64,000 nt of DNA from Geminicoccaceae bacterium (GTDB lineage: Bacteria; Pseudomonadota; Alphaproteobacteria; Geminicoccales; Geminicoccaceae): contig JANQPX010000038.1 of NCBI GenBank assembly GCA_028285265.1, forward strand, positions 100,262 through 164,261. Direction: 5' to 3'. A model generated the notes under the pieces. It did not search any database and was not told the origin of the DNA. It saw nothing but the letters and a program-made list of their open reading frames with translations. Shown in pieces: positions 61,352 to 64,000 of this stretch. Made by a program: the position numbers and the translations under genes. How positions within the stretch are numbered: the first letter of the stretch is position 1; each line of letters starts with the position of its first letter.

Positions 61352-62215
61352 ATGCGACTGGTTGTTTTTGAGGCTAAGGATGGAACGCGGATCGGTGTGG
61401 TGCGAGGCGATCATGTCATCGACATCACAGCACTTGATGCCGACGCTCCGAGGGATCTTTTGACCGTCATCAGAGATGATCTCTTTGATCGCGTGGCTGC
61501 GATCGCGGATTGTGCGGCGGGTGACGAGGTTTTGCTCGACTTGGATACACTAGAGCTTGCACTTCCGATCGCTAATCCTAGCAAAATCCTCTGCCTCGGC
61601 CTCAACTATATTGACCACGTCAACGAGGGCATCTTTGAAAGGCAGCCCTATCCGACGATCTTCACGCGCTTTCCATCTTCCATGGTGCCGCATGGCAAAC
61701 CTGTGATCTGCCCGAAGGTGTCAGAGACACTCGATTACGAAGCGGAGCTGGCATTGGTGATCGGCGAGAGGTGCCGCCATCTCACAGCCGAAAACGCGCT
61801 GGATGCGGTCGCCGGCTACACCTGCGCCAATGACGGCTCAGTGCGCGAATTTCAGCGACATACCGTTCAGTGGACCATGGGCAAGAACTTCGACAGTACA
61901 GGTCCGCTAGGACCAGTCTTCGTAACTGCGGATGAATTGCCGCCCGGAGCCAAGGGGCTCGACATCGCCTGTCGTCTCAACGGCGAAACCGTGCAGTCCA
62001 GTAACACCGAGATGATGATGTTTCCGGTAATCGAGACGCTGGTCTACATCACAGCCGGCATTACACTAGAGGCCGGTGACATCGTGCTGATGGGCACGCC
62101 GTCGGGCGTCGGCCATGCGAGAAAGCCACCGCTCTGGATGAAGGACGGTGATGTCGTCGAAGTTGAGATCGAGAAGATCGGGATCCTGCGCAACCGGATC
62201 GTCAAGGAGGCGTGA
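61352..62215 (+). CDS. Fumarylacetoacetate hydrolase-family protein
   Basis: A 287-residue FAH-family enzyme. Core motifs are ILCLGLNYIDHVNEG near 77, the metal-binding ETLDYEAELALVIGE near 121 (Glu-x-Glu), TMGKNFDSTGPLGP near 175 with the conserved Lys, and VLMGTPSGVGH near 246. Relatives hydrolyse acylpyruvates or isomerise or decarboxylate dienoates in aromatic degradation. The ATG at 61352 has GGAGG five bases upstream. Divergent from gntR, so probably co-regulated with cluster B. The substrate is unclear: standard hydroxyquinol degradation does not need an FAH step, so the cluster B route may branch. Confidence 0.9.
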   Translation: MRLVVFEAKDGTRIGVVRGDHVIDITALDADAPRDLLTVIRDDLFDRVAAIADCAAGDEVLLDLDTLELALPIANPSKILCLGLNYIDHVNEGIFERQPYPTIFTRFPSSMVPHGKPVICPKVSETLDYEAELALVIGERCRHLTAENALDAVAGYTCANDGSVREFQRHTVQWTMGKNFDSTGPLGPVFVTADELPPGAKGLDIACRLNGETVQSSNTEMMMFPVIETLVYITAGITLEAGDIVLMGTPSGVGHARKPPLWMKDGDVVEVEIEKIGILRNRIVKEA

Positions 62216-62314
62216 TCCGGTCACCTTCTCACCACTCGCGTACCCTCCGGTCCCCCCTAAGCCGTCACGTTCTTGGACTAAGGCAGATCGTCCGTACTCG
62301 CTATCGAAGGCCTG

Positions 62315-63553
62315 CTATTTGAGCGCTTCCAGCGCCGCTATTCGCTTGAGCATCGGTGGGTGTGAATAATTCAAGAAGACAAAGAATGGATGAGGGGTCA
62401 AATTGGCAAGATTGTCTTTTGAGAGCTTCTTGAGCCCGCTGATCAAATCCTCTGGCCGGCCGGTGACCTCGGCAGCGTAAGCGTCCGCTTCATATTCGTT
62501 CTTACGGCTGAGGATCATCATCAAGATCGAAAGCAACTTGCTGATCGGCTCAAACAGAAACATGAAAAACACAAGACTGCCGTAAACGGACACGTCTTCG
62601 ACGCCGAATGCATCGAACAGCCCCTGATTGTTCAGGAATAGTCCGAGCAGGAAGAACAGCACGCCCATCTGCAAGATGCTAAGCACCATCGATTGGTAGA
62701 TATGTTTCTTCTTAAAGTGGCCAATCTCATGCGCGAGTACGGCGACGAGTTCGCCTACACCGTTGTTTTTGATCAGCGTATCGTAGAGGGCTATCTTTTT
62801 GTGTTTGCCAAGCCCTGTAAAAAAAGCGTTCGCCTTGGTGGAGCGCTTTGAGCCATCGATCTCGTAGACCTCCGTCAGCGGAAACTGGCACTTCTCAGAC
62901 ATCTCTCGGATCGCAGTCTTTAACTCTCCCTCTTCTAGCGGTTCGAATTTATTGAAGAGCGGCATGATGTATGTCGGCGCCAGATACATCATCACAAGCG
63001 AAAAAGCCGCAACCGCAATCCAGCCGTATAGCCAGGCGCTCGATCCAAACTGGTCAAACAGATGCAAAATCAAGGCGAGGATCGGAACACCGATAACGAC
63101 CGAGAGCGAGAGGCCTTTAACCTTATCCATGACAAATGTGCCCAAGGTCGTCTTATTGAAGCCATACCTCTCTTCGATCACAAACGTGCCATATAGATCG
63201 AATGGCAGGCTAATAAGCCTGGAGCCGAGGAACAGAACCCCGATAAAGAGCAGCCCTGCGATGATCTGGTTTTCTGTATGGCCACGCACGATCTCATCGA
63301 GCCAACCAAATCCACCAAGCCACCAAAAAGCGAGGAGGAGCACGAGCGACGCAGTATCGTCGAGCAAGCCAAATCGGGTTCTATCACGTGTATAGTCCTG
63401 CGATTTGGCATATGCCGATTCGTCAAACACGTCCGCGAACGCGGCGGGAAGCTCGGGCTTGAGTGACCCTAGGTTCACTATCCGGCTAACAACATCAAGC
63501 AGGAAAAAACCAAGCACCGTGGCCAAGACGAAGATAAAATAGCCGTTGATCAT
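62315..63553 (-). CDS. M48-family metallopeptidase (Ste24/CAAX protease type)
   Basis: A 412-residue integral membrane zinc protease. The catalytic motif is VAVLAHEIGHFKKKH (HExxH, near residue 278) with the third ligand in NEYEADAYAAEVTG near 352. An N-terminal peptidase_M48_N region with five membrane spans includes YFIFVLATVLGFFLLDVVSR and VIEERYGFNKTTLGTFVMDK. The C-terminal block NLTPHPFFVFLNYSHPPMLK is typical of bacterial Ste24-like proteins. Likely role: membrane protein quality control. Its 5' end directly abuts an IS481 remnant, which may have replaced its native promoter. Confidence 0.93.
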   Translation of the reverse strand: MINGYFIFVLATVLGFFLLDVVSRIVNLGSLKPELPAAFADVFDESAYAKSQDYTRDRTRFGLLDDTASLVLLLAFWWLGGFGWLDEIVRGHTENQIIAGLLFIGVLFLGSRLISLPFDLYGTFVIEERYGFNKTTLGTFVMDKVKGLSLSVVIGVPILALILHLFDQFGSSAWLYGWIAVAAFSLVMMYLAPTYIMPLFNKFEPLEEGELKTAIREMSEKCQFPLTEVYEIDGSKRSTKANAFFTGLGKHKKIALYDTLIKNNGVGELVAVLAHEIGHFKKKHIYQSMVLSILQMGVLFFLLGLFLNNQGLFDAFGVEDVSVYGSLVFFMFLFEPISKLLSILMMILSRKNEYEADAYAAEVTGRPEDLISGLKKLSKDNLANLTPHPFFVFLNYSHPPMLKRIAALEALK

Positions 63554-63559
63554 GTTGCC

Positions 63560-63879
63560 CCCCTATGTAGCTTACCCTTGTGAGCTCTATACACCCTCAG
63601 CCCGTGTCTACTACCAACCGCCCGAGCCAGACTATCCGTCCCATGATCGGACGGTTCGGGTAACCCGTTGTGACAGGATCTGTATCGACAAACGCAAAAT
63701 AAGCTTGAGCCAAGTCCTCGCAGGCCAAGTCACCGACATGAAAGACGTCGATGGTAGGATTTGGCCTGTCTCATTCTTGAACGACGCTCTAGGCGTCTTC
63801 GATCATAAGAAAGGATGAGTCGAACCCGCGCCTAACCCCTTCATACCGGACAACCTGTAAACGATGTCTCCGGTATAAA
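63560..63879 (+). pseudogene. IS481-family transposase C-terminal remnant
   Basis: The plus strand reads ELYTPSARVYYQPPEPDYPS, HDRTVRVTRCDRICIDKRKI, SLSQVLAGQ and IWPVSFLNDALGVFDHKK, the C-terminal end of IS481 transposases. A TGA at 63816 interrupts it; the frame continues as VEPAPNPF, then a one-base shift near 63843 leads to IPDNL, a TAA at 63859 and TMSPV before the final TAA at 63877. The catalytic domain is absent. It begins within a few bases of the M48 start codon. Confidence 0.8.
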
Positions 63880-64000
63880 CCGTAAACCATGTGACCAGAA
63901 CGTGCCCGACTTGAGACATAGGTGACATTTCGTTCTGGAGACATGGGTAACACCTTTAGCTTTTTAGCTGGAGGTGTCGATGCCGTGGAAGGACAGCTCC
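63880..64000 (+). mobile_element. Start of a second IS481-type element (runs off the right edge)
   Basis: The leader contains two related direct repeats, GAGACATAGGTGACA (63913-63927) and GAGACATGGGTAACA (63938-63952), and leads into a transposase start. The exact left boundary cannot be fixed because the right end is outside the window. Confidence 0.6.
63980..64000 (+). CDS. IS481-family transposase, first seven codons
   Basis: ATG at 63980 with GGAGG at 63970-63974 reads MPWKDSS before the window ends. IS481-family transposases commonly begin MPWK(E/D), so a fresh, possibly intact element starts here. Confidence 0.65.

Noticed and set aside
1..64000. CRISPR arrays, tRNA or rRNA genes, and phage modules
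   Set aside because: Reading all gaps showed no regularly spaced repeats, cloverleaf-like segments, rRNA motifs or phage structural genes.

Overview
The window looks like an accessory catabolic region of an alphaproteobacterial chromosome. That placement is inferred from the style of the genes: TTT and TRAP carboxylate transporters, a RutE-like reductase, an Eis-like acetyltransferase, a DUF938 methyltransferase, a membrane protein usually labelled 'CobQ' in alphaproteobacteria, and IS630/IS481 elements. No rRNA, tRNA, CRISPR array or phage module was seen. Most genes belong to compact import-plus-catabolism operons with their own regulators.

Region 1 (1-6.8 kb): a MarR regulator with tandem operators lies between a leftward sulfatase/metallo-beta-lactamase-fold pair and a rightward tctC-tctB-tctA-sulfatase operon, probably for uptake and desulfation of a sulfate ester. 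Region 2 (6.8-16.1 kb): a LysR regulator faces maleylacetate reductase, hydroxyquinol 1,2-dioxygenase, a RutE-like reductase, a YciI protein, a TRAP transporter (DctP plus fused DctQM) and an IlvD/Edd sugar-acid dehydratase. Region 3 (16.4-22.4 kb): a 2OG-Fe(II) oxygenase, RsgA, an Eis-like acetyltransferase, an EEP nuclease, and a complete IS630 element with TA duplication and a -1 frameshift site.

Region 4 (22.4-37.2 kb): a peptide/amide island with M81 (MlrC-like) metallopeptidase, alpha/beta hydrolase, two tandem CocE/NonD hydrolases, a full dipeptide-type ABC importer, an XRE-cupin regulator, and a third CocE/NonD hydrolase transcribed divergently. Region 5 (37.5-42.4 kb): aldo/keto reductase, DUF938 methyltransferase and a large membrane patatin-like protein. 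Region 6 (42.6-54.7 kb): a PotFGHI-type importer on the minus strand, a small membrane protein that seems to start at ACG, a second polyamine-type importer leading into adenine deaminase, and a convergent M20 amidohydrolase.

Region 7 (54.8-62.2 kb): a second hydroxyquinol-type cluster with RutE-like reductase, three-gene TRAP transporter, intradiol dioxygenase, GntR regulator and FAH-family hydrolase. Its YciI and OsmC genes are decayed, and similar operator-like sequences occur at both ends. Region 8 (62.3-64 kb): an M48 (Ste24-type) protease, a ruined IS481 transposase tail, and the start of another IS481-type element at the window edge.
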